A DNA stretch of 64,000 nucleotides from Tropicimonas isoalkanivorans (GCF_900112335.1 NZ_FOLG01000006.1:62001-126000); one strand, 5' to 3'. Numbered from the stretch's first letter, positions 8,383-18,359 are shown. Notes: a model not told the origin generated them from the sequence alone. Translations and numbers: made by a program.

Positions 8383-9255
8383 TTAGCCAGAGTCCATCGC
8401 GATTGAGTGCCACGCTTTCATGCGCGCCCGGAACCAGGTGCGCTGGCGTTTCGCGTATTGACGCGTGGCGATCTTCGCTGCCTCCCGAGCGTCCTCAAGG
8501 GTAAGTTCGCCGCGCAAGTGGGCCATCAGCTCTGGCGCGCCAATGGCGCGGGAGGAGGGCAGGGTGGGATCCCAGCCTTCGAGATTGGCCGCAGCTTCAT
8601 CCAGGGCGCCAGCCGCCAGCATCCTGTCGAACCGCCGCGCGATCCGCGGCGACAGCCAGTCCTTCGGCGCATCCAGCACGAACGCCTGCGTCTCGTCGAG
8701 CGGCAACAGCGGCGGCGGTGTCCTGTCCTGCCAGTCGGCCAGCCCGCGACCCGTCGCCGCCAGAACCTCCCATGCGCGCTGAACGCGGGCGGGGTTGGCG
8801 GTGTCGATCCGGGCGCGGGTGGGGGCATCGAGCGCGGCGAGCCGCGTCGCATGGTCCTGCGCATCCGCATCCCGGCGAATCTCCGCCGGTATCGGCGGGA
8901 TCTCAACCAGACCCTCCGTCAGCGCTGTGAAATAGAGCCCCGTCCCGCCGACGACGATTGGGCGCTCACTGCCCGACAGCAAGCCCGCGACGTCCCGCAG
9001 CCAGTGCCCGACGGAATAGCACACCTCCCGCCCGACATGCCCGTAGAGCATGTGGGGCGCCTGCATTTCTTCCTCGGGTGTCGGTCGCGCGGTGAGCACC
9101 CGCCAGTTGGAATAAACCTGTAGGGCATCGGCGTTGACGATCACACCGCCCTGCGCCGACGCGATCTCCAGCGCGAGTGCCGATTTGCCGCTGGCCGTGG
9201 GGCCGGCGATCAGGACTGGGCGGTCCCGGTCGATGTCGGGCAGGGCTGCCACCAC
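8383..9255 (-). CDS. miaA: tRNA dimethylallyltransferase
   Basis: Adds a dimethylallyl group to A37 of tRNAs that read UNN codons. The 290-residue protein has the P-loop [15 protein letters not shown], the conserved NADALQVY segment, the GGTGLYF motif and the C-terminal [14 protein letters not shown] signature. The start is GTG with GGAG just upstream. It is divergent from pyrH. Like mnmA further on, it is a tRNA anticodon-loop modification gene. Confidence 0.95.
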   Translation of the reverse strand: MVAALPDIDRDRPVLIAGPTASGKSALALEIASAQGGVIVNADALQVYSNWRVLTARPTPEEEMQAPHMLYGHVGREVCYSVGHWLRDVAGLLSGSERPIVVGGTGLYFTALTEGLVEIPPIPAEIRRDADAQDHATRLAALDAPTRARIDTANPARVQRAWEVLAATGRGLADWQDRTPPPLLPLDETQAFVLDAPKDWLSPRIARRFDRMLAAGALDEAAANLEGWDPTLPSSRAIGAPELMAHLRGELTLEDAREAAKIATRQYAKRQRTWFRARMKAWHSIAMDSG

Positions 9256-9332
9256 CGCTCTCCGTCTTAGCTGTTGATGCCGGCGCCGTTTTCCGACAGG
9301 AAGGCGCCGAACGAGATCAGGGGGATTGTGAT

Positions 9333-10070
9333 ATGTTGCAAGCGACCGAGGATCAACCGACGCCGGCCTATCGCCGTGTCCTCCTGAAAATCTCCGGCGA
9401 GGCGTTGATGGGCGACCAAGGCTACGGCCTGCACCCGCCCACCGTCCAACGCATCGCCCAGGAGGTCAAATCCGTTCAGGACATGGGCGTCGAGATCTGC
9501 ATGGTGATCGGCGGCGGCAACATCTTCCGGGGGCTGCAAGGCTCCGCACAAGGGATGGAACGGACGACCGCCGACTACATGGGCATGCTCGCCACGGTCA
9601 TGAACGCCCTAGCGATGCAGTCCGCGCTCGAAGGCATCGGCGTCTATACCCGGGTGATATCGGCGATCCGGATGGACGAGGTCTGCGAGCCCTACATCCG
9701 CCGCCGCGCCGTCCGCCACCTGGAAAAGGGACGTGTCTGCATCTTCGCCGCCGGCACGGGAAATCCGTATTTCACGACGGATACGGCCGCGACACTGAGG
9801 GCCAATGAAATGGCCTGCGAGGCGATCTTCAAGGGAACGAAGGTGGATGGTGTTTACGACAAGGACCCGGTGAAATTTGCCGACGCCGTCCGCTACGACA
9901 CCGTCACCTACGACGACTGCCTCGCCAAACACCTGAAGGTCATGGACGCATCGGCGATTGCCCTGGCGCGTGACAACAACCTTCCGATTATCGTTTTCTC
10001 TCTCGACGAGCCCGGCGGCTTCCGCGGCGTCCTCGCCGGCCAGGGCACCTATACCCGCGTTCACCACTGA
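9333..10070 (+). CDS. pyrH: UMP kinase (uridylate kinase)
   Basis: Phosphorylates UMP to UDP for RNA, DNA and nucleotide-sugar synthesis. The 245-residue protein shows the amino-acid-kinase fold motifs [39 protein letters not shown] and the [10 protein letters not shown] segment. The frame is open upstream, but the ATG at 9333 follows an AGGGGG Shine-Dalgarno and starts the conserved protein. It opens the long pyrH-frr-uppS-cdsA-dxr-rseP row. A 205-bp gap separates it from frr. Confidence 0.96.
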   Translation: MLQATEDQPTPAYRRVLLKISGEALMGDQGYGLHPPTVQRIAQEVKSVQDMGVEICMVIGGGNIFRGLQGSAQGMERTTADYMGMLATVMNALAMQSALEGIGVYTRVISAIRMDEVCEPYIRRRAVRHLEKGRVCIFAAGTGNPYFTTDTAATLRANEMACEAIFKGTKVDGVYDKDPVKFADAVRYDTVTYDDCLAKHLKVMDASAIALARDNNLPIIVFSLDEPGGFRGVLAGQGTYTRVHH

Positions 10071-10275
10071 GAGGCCGAGGGCCACGTGGCCGGCCATCAT
10101 ATTGCCCGACAATGTTCGCGCTTTCTGCACGATCGGCGGTTATCCAAGGTATTGTCCGCAAGCCTGCCGGAGGTTGCCGACGGGGTAGTCGCTGCCGGAA
10201 TGGCCGCTATACATTCGACTGCCCCGAGGGTAGAACCGAGCAGAACGAACGAGATGCTTGCAAGGGAACAGGCAC

Positions 10276-10842
10276 ATGTCAGCAGACTACGAAGACCCGG
10301 ACATTGACGATCTCAAGCACCGCATGGCCGGCGCCTTGAAGGCTTTGAAAAACGAATTTCTGTCGCTTCGCACGGGGCGCGCGTCCGCCTCCATGCTCGA
10401 TCCGATCCAGGTCGACGCCTATGGCGCGATGACGCCCATCAACCAGATCGGCACCGTGAACGTTCCCGAGCCGCGCATGATCACCCTGAATATCTGGGAC
10501 AAGTCGATGGTATCGAAGGCCGAGAAGGCGCTTCGCGAAAGCGGTCTGGGGATCAACCCGGTCGTAGACGGCACGATCATCCGCCTGCCCATTCCCGAAC
10601 TGAACGAGGAACGGCGGCGCGAGTTGACCAAGGTCGCCGCGCATTATGCCGAAAACGCGCGTGTCGCTATCCGCAACGTCCGCCAGGACGGGATGCATCA
10701 GCTCAAGAAGGCCAAGGGCGATGGCATGCCGGAAGACGATCAGAAGATCTGGCAGGACGAAATCCAGGAGCTGACCGACAAGCACATCAAGATCGTCGAT
10801 GCGGCTTTGGAGCACAAACAGGAAGAGATCATGCAGGTTTGA
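10276..10842 (+). CDS. frr: Ribosome recycling factor
   Basis: Splits post-termination ribosomes together with EF-G. The 188-residue protein has standard length. The family sequences [37 protein letters not shown] and LPELNEERR-like [17 protein letters not shown] are all present. The ATG at 10276 is chosen over one 18 nt upstream because AAGGGAACA lies at the right distance. It sits in the conserved pyrH-frr-uppS order. Confidence 0.97.
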   Translation: MSADYEDPDIDDLKHRMAGALKALKNEFLSLRTGRASASMLDPIQVDAYGAMTPINQIGTVNVPEPRMITLNIWDKSMVSKAEKALRESGLGINPVVDGTIIRLPIPELNEERRRELTKVAAHYAENARVAIRNVRQDGMHQLKKAKGDGMPEDDQKIWQDEIQELTDKHIKIVDAALEHKQEEIMQV

Positions 10843-10890
10843 CCTGCCCCGCCGCGCCCCTATGGACCCAACACACGGAACCCGCCACCC

Positions 10891-11613
10891 ATGACCCCAG
10901 CCCAACGACGCCCGGCCCCGGACCACGTGGCGATCATCATGGATGGCAACGGCCGATGGGCGACCGCGCGAGGGCGGCCACGGCTTTTTGGTCACCAGGC
11001 CGGCGCGCGGCGGGTGAGCGAAATCGTGGAGGCGTGTCCCGACCTGGGCGTGCAATACCTGACGATCTTTGCCTTCTCGACCGAGAATTGGAGGCGCACG
11101 CAGGCCGAGGTATCCGGCCTGATGACGCTGTTCCGCCGTTACATCATCAAGGAGGCGCAGCGCCTTCTGGCGAAAGGCGTTCGGGTGCGGTTCATCGGTG
11201 ACCGGGACATGCTCGACCCGAAACTCGTTCAATTGATGGATGACCTCGAGGCGCTGACCGTCGCCAACGACAACGTGCACCTGACCATCGCGCTGAACTA
11301 CGGTGGGCGCGATGAGGTAACGCGCGCGACCCGGCGCCTCGCCAAGGAAGTCGCTGCAGGCCGGATCGATCCCGAACAGGTCGATGCCGAAACGCTCGGG
11401 CGGTTCCTCGACACCCACACGCTGCCCGATCCGGACCTCGTGATTCGGACCAGCGGCGAGGCGCGGATCTCCAACTTCCTGCTCTGGCAGTCGGCCTATG
11501 CCGAATACGAGTTCGTGGACACGCTCTGGCCCGACTTCGGCGCCGAAGACTTTGCGCGGATCCTGGCGAAGTTCGGACAGCGGGAGCGGCGGTTCGGAGC
11601 AGTCCTTGCCTGA
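10891..11613 (+). CDS. uppS: Undecaprenyl diphosphate synthase (isoprenyl transferase)
   Basis: Condenses isopentenyl diphosphate onto farnesyl diphosphate to make the C55 lipid carrier for peptidoglycan and LPS. The family hallmarks are HVAIIMDGNGRWA with the catalytic Asp, FSTENWRR, NYGGRDEV and the C-terminal DLVIRTSGEARISNFLLWQSAYAE. Length is 240 residues. The gene follows frr by 48 bp, and cdsA starts inside its last codons. Substrate for the pathway comes from Dxr, encoded two genes downstream. Confidence 0.96.
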   Translation: MTPAQRRPAPDHVAIIMDGNGRWATARGRPRLFGHQAGARRVSEIVEACPDLGVQYLTIFAFSTENWRRTQAEVSGLMTLFRRYIIKEAQRLLAKGVRVRFIGDRDMLDPKLVQLMDDLEALTVANDNVHLTIALNYGGRDEVTRATRRLAKEVAAGRIDPEQVDAETLGRFLDTHTLPDPDLVIRTSGEARISNFLLWQSAYAEYEFVDTLWPDFGAEDFARILAKFGQRERRFGAVLA

Positions 11614-12424
11614 AGACCCCGAAAGCCCGCAAACGCCTGTTACCCCTCGTTGGCAGGATCTGAGTACCCGGACGTGGACCGGCCTTGCCATGGTATCGGT
11701 CGGAATCGTGGCGATTGCTCTGGGCGGTGTTTGGTTCCAGATGCTGGCCGTTTTCGTGACGGCGGTGATGATCTGGGAACTTGCGCGCATGATCCAACCG
11801 GCGTGGGACGTGGGGGCAATGTTGCTCGCGGCCTTCTCGGCATCGGTCATTTCGGGACTTTTGGCTTTAAATCCAGACTGGCATCTGGCGCTGCTTCTGG
11901 CCCCCGCGGCCGTTGGGGCGGCGATGATGCAGCGGGAGCGGCTCACCTTTTTCCTCTTTGCACTCGCGATTGCGGTGGCGGGTTGGGGGCTGGTTGTGGC
12001 GCGGGAAAACTACGGAGTGACTTGGCTGTTCTGGCTGGTGATCGTCGTGGTCGTCACCGACGTTGCGGGATACTTCGCGGGACGCCGGCTTGGCGGGCCG
12101 AAATTCTGGCCGCGTGTCAGCCCCAAGAAAACGTGGTCCGGCACGGTGGCGGGCTGGCTTGGGGCAGGGGTGGTCGGCGCGCTCTTCCTGACTTTCACCG
12201 ACTCGGGGTGGGACCTGATCTGGATTTCAATGATCCTGTCGATGGCCTCGCAGATGGGTGATATCGCCGAAAGTGCGCTGAAGCGTCGGATGGGGGTAAA
12301 GGACAGCTCCGCCCTGATCCCCGGCCATGGAGGGCTGTTCGACAGGTTCGACGGGCTGTTAGGCGCGTCGCTTTTTACCCTCCTCTTGGCGCTGATTGTC
12401 GATGTTCCGGAGATAGGGTTATGA
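11606..12424 (+). CDS. cdsA: Phosphatidate cytidylyltransferase (CDP-diglyceride synthase)
   Basis: Makes CDP-diacylglycerol from CTP and phosphatidic acid in the inner membrane. Multiple transmembrane segments are evident, and the family signature SPKKTWSGTVAGWLGA...SQMGDIAESALKRRMGVKDSSALIPGHGGLFDRFD is complete. The most likely start is the TTG at 11606: it has GGAG 6 nt upstream and overlaps the uppS stop by 8 nt, giving 272 residues. No ATG is available until well into the first membrane helix. Coupled translation with uppS is likely. The ATG of dxr overlaps its stop. Confidence 0.93.
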   Translation: MPEDPESPQTPVTPRWQDLSTRTWTGLAMVSVGIVAIALGGVWFQMLAVFVTAVMIWELARMIQPAWDVGAMLLAAFSASVISGLLALNPDWHLALLLAPAAVGAAMMQRERLTFFLFALAIAVAGWGLVVARENYGVTWLFWLVIVVVVTDVAGYFAGRRLGGPKFWPRVSPKKTWSGTVAGWLGAGVVGALFLTFTDSGWDLIWISMILSMASQMGDIAESALKRRMGVKDSSALIPGHGGLFDRFDGLLGASLFTLLLALIVDVPEIGL

Positions 12425-13599
12425 AAAGGGTCTCAATCCTCGGGGCAACCGGATCGATTGGCGAGAATACCGTCGACCTGATCGCGCGGGCTCCGGAGGA
12501 GCACAAGGTGGTGGCCCTGACGGGAGGCCGCAATGTCGTCCGGCTCGCCGAGCAGGCGATCGCGCTGAACGCGGAACTCGCCGTGACATGTTATCCCGAG
12601 TTGAAACAGCAACTTGCGGACCGTCTTTCAGGCACTGGCATAGAGGTTGCCGCGGGCAGCGAGGCGCTGCTGGACGCTGCGGCGCGGCCGGCGGACTGGG
12701 TGATGTCTGCCATCGTGGGGGCCGCAGGTTTGCCGCCAGGGCTTGTGGCTTTGAAACAGGGCGCAACCCTTGCGTTGGCCAACAAGGAGTCGCTCGTCTG
12801 CGCCGGCGCCCTGCTGAAGGAAACGGCAGCGGCCCATGGCGCGACCCTCCTGCCGGTGGACAGCGAGCACAGCGCCGTCGCACAAGCGCTTGTCGGAGAA
12901 GACATTTCCGCCGTTGAGCGCGTCATCATCACGGCCTCGGGCGGGGCGTTTCGAGACTGGCCGCTTGAGCGGCTCGCGGAGGCGACGCCGGAGCAGGCTA
13001 GCAAGCACCCGAATTGGGACATGGGACAGCGGATCACGGTGGATTCCGCATCGATGTTCAACAAGGCGTTGGAAGTCATTGAAACACATGAATACTTCGG
13101 GTTCTCTCCGTCCCAGATCGAAGTGATCGTCCATCCCCAGTCTTTGATCCACGCCCTCGTTGGCTTCCATGACGGCGCGCTGATGGCGCACGTCGGTCCG
13201 CCAGATATGCGTCACGCCATTGGCTATGCGCTATACTACCCGGAGCGGCGCGCGCTGCCCGTTGAACGGCTTGACCTGGTGAAGATCGGGCAATTGGACT
13301 TTCGGGCCCCATGCGAGCGCCGCTGGCCGGCGTTGCGGCTTGCCCGCGAGGTGATGGCGATGGGCGGATTGGCTGGTGCGGCCTTCAATGCGGCCAAGGA
13401 ACAGGCGTTGGACGCGTTTCTGGCACGACAGATCCGATTCACGGACATGGCCACCGTCGTCGAGGAGACTTTGGAGGCCCTAGAGCGCGATGGCGCCCTG
13501 AAATGTGACCGGATGCGCCTTGATGATGTCATGGAAACAGACCATCTGGCACGCAAGCGCGCGGTCGAAGCCGCGTCACTGATCGCAACGGACGCCTGA
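12421..13599 (+). CDS. dxr: 1-deoxy-D-xylulose 5-phosphate reductoisomerase
   Basis: Second step of the MEP isoprenoid pathway, making 2-C-methyl-D-erythritol 4-phosphate with NADPH. The NADPH loop (ILGATGSIGENTVDLI), the metal-binding region (LLPVDSEHSAVAQAL), TASGGAFRDW and HPNWDMGQRITVDSASMFNK are all present. At 392 residues length is normal. Its ATG overlaps the cdsA stop (ATGA). It supplies isoprenoid precursors for UppS in the same row. Confidence 0.97.
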   Translation: MKRVSILGATGSIGENTVDLIARAPEEHKVVALTGGRNVVRLAEQAIALNAELAVTCYPELKQQLADRLSGTGIEVAAGSEALLDAAARPADWVMSAIVGAAGLPPGLVALKQGATLALANKESLVCAGALLKETAAAHGATLLPVDSEHSAVAQALVGEDISAVERVIITASGGAFRDWPLERLAEATPEQASKHPNWDMGQRITVDSASMFNKALEVIETHEYFGFSPSQIEVIVHPQSLIHALVGFHDGALMAHVGPPDMRHAIGYALYYPERRALPVERLDLVKIGQLDFRAPCERRWPALRLAREVMAMGGLAGAAFNAAKEQALDAFLARQIRFTDMATVVEETLEALERDGALKCDRMRLDDVMETDHLARKRAVEAASLIATDA

Positions 13600-13605
13600 G
13601 GTTTC

Positions 13606-14940
13606 ATGGATATTGCTACGCTGATGCCCCAGTTCGGGGGCGCCCTCTGGACCCTTGCCGCGTTCGTCATTGCCCTGAGCGTCATTGTTTTCGTTCACGA
13701 ATACGGCCACTACATTGTCGGCCGCTGGACGGGCATTCGCTCCGAAGTCTTTTCCATCGGCTTCGGCCCCGTGCTGTTTTCCCGCACGGACCGGCATGGG
13801 ACGAGGTGGCAGGTCGCCGCCCTCCCGTTCGGCGGATACGTGAAATTCCTGGGCGATGCCTCGGCGGCCAGCGACAAGGCGTCAGATACCTACGAGGCTC
13901 TCGACGAGGAAACCAAACGCCACACGATGCACGGCGCCCCCCTCTGGGCCCGTGCGGCCACGGTTGCGGCGGGGCCAGTGTTCAATTTCGTCCTGTCCAT
14001 CCTCGTCTTTGCCATTGTTATGTCCTGGCAGGGCATTCCCAAGGAGCCGGTCGAGGTGGGAGTTCTCAAGCCCACGCCCGCAACTGCGGGCACGCTGGAG
14101 CCCGGAGACCGTATCCTTGCCGTCGACGGCTCGGAGACGCCAAATTACGAGAGTTTTTACACCGCGATCCGGGAGATGCCTCTGTCCGCAACGGTCAGCT
14201 ATCGGATCGAACGGAGTGGCGAGCCACAGACAGTCGACGGCCCGTACCCGTTTCCGCCGCTCGTGGAGAGCCTTCAGCCCGGTTCGGCCGCGATGGACGT
14301 GGGGCTGGAGCGCGGAGATGTTATTACTGCGATTGACGGCACGCCCGTAACGGCGTTTCGCGAGTTGCAGGACGTCGTTGCCAAGTCAGATGGGCGCCCG
14401 CTCGCGGTGGACGTCTGGCGGGACGGCGAGACCCATGAGTTCGTCCTCGCGCCGCGCCGGGTGGATCTTCCGGTGGATGGTGGATTCGAGACGCGATGGT
14501 TGATCGGAATGACCGGTGGCCTGATCTTCGAACCTGCCACGCGTACGCCCGGGCCGTTCGAGGCAGTGAGCAGTGGCGTCCGGCAAGTGATCTTCATCAT
14601 CGAAAGCTCGCTGTCGGGTCTTTGGCATATGATCACCGGCGCCATATCCTCCTGCAACCTCAGCGGTCCGATCGGCATCGCGGAGACCAGTGGCGCTGCC
14701 GCCAGTCAGGGCGTCGAAAGCTTCATCTGGTTCATCGCTGTGCTCAGCACCGCAGTGGGGATGCTCAACCTGTTTCCCATCCCTGTGCTGGACGGGGGGC
14801 ATCTTGTGTTTCACGCCTTTGAGGCGCTGACCGGGCGCCCGCCGAGCGACCGCGCGTTGCGCGTTCTGATGGGCATGGGGTTGGCGGCGATGCTGGCCCT
14901 CATGGCCTTCGCTCTGACCAACGATCTGTTCTGTCCCTGA
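13606..14940 (+). CDS. rseP: Site-2 metalloprotease RseP
   Basis: Intramembrane zinc protease for regulated proteolysis, for example of anti-sigma factors. The zinc motif HEYGH is at residues 31-35 in the first helix. Two PDZ domains follow (around EPGDRILAVDGSETPNYESF and ERGDVITAIDGTPVTAFREL). The third ligand aspartate is in the late motif FPIPVLDGGHLVF. At 444 residues the length is typical. It starts 6 bp after dxr and precedes bamA, the usual proteobacterial order. Confidence 0.95.
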   Translation: MDIATLMPQFGGALWTLAAFVIALSVIVFVHEYGHYIVGRWTGIRSEVFSIGFGPVLFSRTDRHGTRWQVAALPFGGYVKFLGDASAASDKASDTYEALDEETKRHTMHGAPLWARAATVAAGPVFNFVLSILVFAIVMSWQGIPKEPVEVGVLKPTPATAGTLEPGDRILAVDGSETPNYESFYTAIREMPLSATVSYRIERSGEPQTVDGPYPFPPLVESLQPGSAAMDVGLERGDVITAIDGTPVTAFRELQDVVAKSDGRPLAVDVWRDGETHEFVLAPRRVDLPVDGGFETRWLIGMTGGLIFEPATRTPGPFEAVSSGVRQVIFIIESSLSGLWHMITGAISSCNLSGPIGIAETSGAAASQGVESFIWFIAVLSTAVGMLNLFPIPVLDGGHLVFHAFEALTGRPPSDRALRVLMGMGLAAMLALMAFALTNDLFCP

Positions 14941-15052
14941 GGGTGGAGCCGGCCGACAAACGGCACGCTTCCGCCCCAATCTAGTCACAATCGGCGCCTA
15001 GGTTCAGTCTCAAAGGTCGCCCGCAGTGGGCGGCATCAGACAGGATAGATAG

Positions 15053-15184
15053 ATGCACACCGTTAGCGATGGATATCAAAGTCTCAGCCTGCTCTTTCGC
15101 CTCAATTGGGATCGGCTGCTCTACACGGCTGCGATCCTTGGTGCGTTGACCGGCGCGGCGGCGCTCGCGTCCGCGTTGAGCTGA
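15053..15184 (+). CDS. 43-residue single-pass membrane peptide between rseP and bamA
   Basis: A short frame encoding MHTVSDGYQSLSLLFRLNWD and then a hydrophobic stretch (about residues 21-43, ending in ALASALS). AGGAT stands 7 nt before the ATG, and a strong intrinsic terminator begins 25 nt after the stop, as expected of a real last gene. The amphipathic N-terminus with LNWDRLLY followed by one helix suggests an inner-membrane peptide with a cytoplasmic N-terminus. I do not recognise a function. It could be a conserved small protein of this family; the reading frame, ribosome site and terminator are the evidence. Confidence 0.55.
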   Translation: MHTVSDGYQSLSLLFRLNWDRLLYTAAILGALTGAAALASALS

Positions 15185-15208
15185 ATTTTCCCCCGGATTT
15201 CCCTCGAG

Positions 15209-15241
15209 GGGCGGTGCGAAAGCGCCGCCCTTTGTCATTTT
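15209..15241 (+). terminator. Intrinsic terminator upstream of bamA
   Basis: A 9-bp stem (15209-15217 with 15222-15230, one U-G wobble) is capped by a GAAA tetraloop and followed by TTTGTCATTTT. It closes the pyrH-to-rseP transcription unit and the 43-residue ORF. Confidence 0.8.
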
Positions 15242-15268
15242 GACAAGTGACACTATCGGCGGTAGCAA
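15240..15268 (+). promoter_or_regulatory. Predicted bamA promoter
   Basis: TTGACA overlaps the T tract of the preceding terminator and is followed after 17 nt by TAGCAA. Transcription would begin about 30 bp before the bamA ATG. This would start the bamA-ompH-fabZ-lpxA-lpxI-lpxB unit independently of rseP. Confidence 0.5.
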
Positions 15269-15307
15269 AGGGACAATAATTTTCAACATACGCCGGGGGA
15301 CGTCGGC

Positions 15308-17671
15308 ATGAGCAAAAAAGAAACGGGCGGCGCGAGCAGGCACGCCCGGCAAGGCGGCAAAGACGGGCTCTCCATCGTCAGGAAATCGATCATCGTCGGC
15401 TTGTTGCCTGTAATGACAGGCATTTTCCCGATGTCGTCGGAGGCGCAGAGCTACCGCTTCAGCAACGTCAACATCCAGGGCAACGAGCGTGTCGACCCCG
15501 CCACAATCCTCACCTACGCGGGAATCGGCGCGGGTGAAGAGGTGAGCGCGGCCGAGTTGAACGATGCTTATCAGAATATCGCGGCGACGGGACTGTTCGA
15601 GACGATCGAACTGGTGCCTTCGGGCAACACTCTGGTGATCAGGGTCAACGAGTATCCGACGATCAATGTCATTGCCTTTGAGGGCAACCGCAGGCTCAAC
15701 GACGAGGCCCTCGCAAGCCTCGTGAGTTCGCAATCACGGCGGGTCTATTCCCCGGCCACTGCCGAAGCCGACGCGGCCGAAATCGCGGAGGCGTACCGCC
15801 AGGGCGGACGGCTCGCCGCGAGTGTGACGCCCAAGGTCATTCGCCGGTCCGGGAACCGGGTGGACCTGGTGTTCGAAATCACCGAGGGGCGGGTGAGCGA
15901 GATCGAGCGGCTTTCGTTCGTCGGCAACCGCACCTATTCCGACGGGCGCCTCCGCCGCGTTTTGGCCACCAAGCAGGCCGGCCTGATACGCCAACTGATC
16001 CAGCGTGATACCTTGGTGGAGGACCGGCTGGAATTCGACAAGCAGCTCCTGACCGATTTCTACAACTCCCGCGGATTTATCGACTTCCGGATTCTCAGCG
16101 TCACGACAGAACTGGATCGGAACCGTCGCGGGTTCTTGCTGACGTTCAACGTCCAGGAGGGGCAGCGGTATCGGATCGGGCGGGTCAGCGTCAGTTCGCA
16201 AGTGGCCGGGATCGATATCGACAAGTACCTCCGGGCGACGCGGATGCGCAGCGGGGCGGTCTATTCTCCGGTACCTATCGACACCGACGTGGCGCGCCTT
16301 GAGCGCCTGGCTGTCGAGCAAAGCCTGAACTTCATCCGGATCGAGCCGCGTCTTGTCCGCAACGAGCGCAACCAGACGATCGACGTCGAATACGTCATCA
16401 CCCGCGGGCCTCGCGTCTTCGTGGAACGCATCGATATCGAGGGCAACACGACCACGCTCGACCGCGTGGTGCGGCGCCAGTTCAAGACGGTCGAGGGTGA
16501 CCCGTTCAATCCTCGCGAAATTCGCGCTGGTGCCGAACGCATCCGGGCGCTCGGCTTCTTTGCGGATGCCGACGTCTCCACGCGGGAGGGCTCGCGGCCC
16601 GATCAGGTGATTGTCGACGTGAATGTCGAGGAACAGCCGACCGGCTCCCTTGGATTCGGTGCCGCCTATTCGACCAACTCGGGCCTGGGGTTCAACTTCT
16701 CCTTCAACGAGACGAACTTCCTGGGTCGCGGGCAGTCCCTCGGGGCGAGCCTTGGCTTTACGGACTCCTCGCAGGTCTTCAGCTTCAACTTCGTCGAACC
16801 GGCGTTTCTCGGGCGCGATGTCGCTTTCGGGCTAAGCGCCTCCTACCGCGAAACCGAACAGGACAACTCGGACTACGACACCACCAAGGGCCTGTTCCGG
16901 CCGTCCTTCACGTTCCCGATCGGCGAACGCACGCGCCTCGGCCTGCGTGGGGCCTATGAATACGGATCCGTGACCGGTATCGACCAGGGCGAGTCCTCCA
17001 ACATCCTTTATGAAGAACAGGAAATGGGCGGGTTGGCGGCCGTATCTGCGGGCTACACCCTGGCCTACAGCACCCTGTCGACCGGGCTGGACCCGACAAG
17101 TGGCTTGCTGTTTCAGTTCAGCCAGGATTTTGGCGTCCGCGACGACAACGCCAGCTTCGTCACAACGGAAGCATTACTCCGCGCCCGCAAGGCCATCTGG
17201 AACGAAGAGATCAACTTGCGCGCGGAAATCGAGGGCGGCAGCGTCGTGTTCTCCGGCGGGGATAGCCGGATCATGGAACGCTACTCCCTGTCCAACAAGA
17301 TCCGCGGCTTCGAGCCGAACGGGGTCGGTCCGCGCGATTTGGCTGTCGAGAACGAAGACGTGCTCGGCGGAAACTATTTCGCCGTCGCCCGGATGGAGGC
17401 GGACTTCCCGCTGGGCCTGCCCGAGGAATACGGCATCCTCGGCGGCGTTTTCCTTGACGTCGGTACGGTCTGGGGGCTCGACAACACCGCTGGTGGGCCG
17501 GCGGGCGATGACGAAGTGGACGATGATCTCTACTGGCGGTCGGCGGCCGGCGTTTCGCTGTTCTGGGACACGCCACTGGGGCCGTTGCGGTTCAATTTCT
17601 CGCGTCCGATCATGAAGAAGGTCTACGACGAGGAACAGAACTTCGAGTTCACTGTCTCCACGCGGTTCTGA
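15308..17671 (+). CDS. bamA: Outer membrane protein assembly factor BamA
   Basis: Central Omp85 component that folds beta-barrels into the outer membrane. After a signal region of about 46 residues (ending near SSEAQ) come POTRA repeats (first: YRFSNVNIQGNERVDPATILTYAGI) to about residue 435, then the 16-stranded barrel. The barrel holds the conserved segment SLSNKIRGFEPNGVGPRD (VRGF-type motif, here IRGF) and ends in phenylalanine (FTVSTRF), the barrel-insertion signature. At 787 residues length is normal. ompH follows 2 bp later. The lipoprotein partner gene bamB lies about 34 kb further on. Confidence 0.96.
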   Translation: MSKKETGGASRHARQGGKDGLSIVRKSIIVGLLPVMTGIFPMSSEAQSYRFSNVNIQGNERVDPATILTYAGIGAGEEVSAAELNDAYQNIAATGLFETIELVPSGNTLVIRVNEYPTINVIAFEGNRRLNDEALASLVSSQSRRVYSPATAEADAAEIAEAYRQGGRLAASVTPKVIRRSGNRVDLVFEITEGRVSEIERLSFVGNRTYSDGRLRRVLATKQAGLIRQLIQRDTLVEDRLEFDKQLLTDFYNSRGFIDFRILSVTTELDRNRRGFLLTFNVQEGQRYRIGRVSVSSQVAGIDIDKYLRATRMRSGAVYSPVPIDTDVARLERLAVEQSLNFIRIEPRLVRNERNQTIDVEYVITRGPRVFVERIDIEGNTTTLDRVVRRQFKTVEGDPFNPREIRAGAERIRALGFFADADVSTREGSRPDQVIVDVNVEEQPTGSLGFGAAYSTNSGLGFNFSFNETNFLGRGQSLGASLGFTDSSQVFSFNFVEPAFLGRDVAFGLSASYRETEQDNSDYDTTKGLFRPSFTFPIGERTRLGLRGAYEYGSVTGIDQGESSNILYEEQEMGGLAAVSAGYTLAYSTLSTGLDPTSGLLFQFSQDFGVRDDNASFVTTEALLRARKAIWNEEINLRAEIEGGSVVFSGGDSRIMERYSLSNKIRGFEPNGVGPRDLAVENEDVLGGNYFAVARMEADFPLGLPEEYGILGGVFLDVGTVWGLDNTAGGPAGDDEVDDDLYWRSAAGVSLFWDTPLGPLRFNFSRPIMKKVYDEEQNFEFTVSTRF

Positions 17672-17673
17672 GC

Positions 17674-18357
17674 ATGGCGGTGAGGGCCGTTCGCGGCGTG
17701 CTGACCGGCCTTGTGTTGACGGCGGCAGGGGTGGTGGCGCCGCCCCTCCCGGCGCAGGACGCCGACGGGATGGCGGCTGCGCAAATCCTCATTCTGGACC
17801 AGGAGAGGCTGTTTTCGGACAGCAAGTACGGCCTTCGGGTGCAGGCGGAGTTGGAAAAGATCTCCAACGACCTGGCCGAACGCAACCAGTTGATCTCTGC
17901 GGAGCTCCGGGCGGAGGAGCAGGAGTTGACGGAACGGCGCAGCTCTCTCTCGCCAGAGGAGTTCCGGCCGTTGGCTGATGCGTTTGATACGAAAGTCGTG
18001 CGCCTGCGCGAGGAGCAGGATGCACGTATTCGCGAACTCCAGCGCCGGCGGGATCAGGAAAGGCGGGTGTTCACCCAGCGTGTGCTTCCGGTTCTGTCGA
18101 ACCTCGCGGGGGAGGCCGGGGCAGTGGCAATTCTGGACGAACGAGCAGTGATCCTCTCCGCCGATCGGATCGACGTCACCGACCAGGCGATTCAACGGGT
18201 GGATGAACTGCTGGGCGATGGCGGCGAGCTTGCGGCGCCTGAGCCCGGAGAGGACCTTCCTCCGGCGGACAACGCGCCCGATCCGGAGGCCGTCGACCAA
18301 CTGCCGGGATCACCGTCGCCCGGTGTCGTGGTTCCGCTGGACGCGCGGGACCAGTAG
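17674..18357 (+). CDS. OmpH/Skp-family periplasmic chaperone
   Basis: Holds unfolded outer-membrane proteins in the periplasm for BamA. The 227-residue protein has a signal peptide (to about residue 28), then the Skp-type segment AAAQILILDQERLFSDSKYG and a long charged coiled coil (about residues 48-135, rich in Glu, Arg and Gln). VLSNLAGEAGAVAILDERAVILSADRIDVTDQ follows, with an acidic Pro-rich tail. It begins 2 bp after the bamA stop, so the two are cotranscribed. Confidence 0.9.
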   Translation: MAVRAVRGVLTGLVLTAAGVVAPPLPAQDADGMAAAQILILDQERLFSDSKYGLRVQAELEKISNDLAERNQLISAELRAEEQELTERRSSLSPEEFRPLADAFDTKVVRLREEQDARIRELQRRRDQERRVFTQRVLPVLSNLAGEAGAVAILDERAVILSADRIDVTDQAIQRVDELLGDGGELAAPEPGEDLPPADNAPDPEAVDQLPGSPSPGVVVPLDARDQ

Positions 18358-18359
18358 CT

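Noticed and set aside
10174-10213. TATACA before frr as a promoter
   Set aside because: No -35 hexamer at acceptable spacing (TTGCCG is 28 nt away).
10279-11946. 555-codon minus-strand frame across frr, uppS and cdsA
   Set aside because: It is antisense to three well-supported genes; its length reflects high GC and codon bias only.
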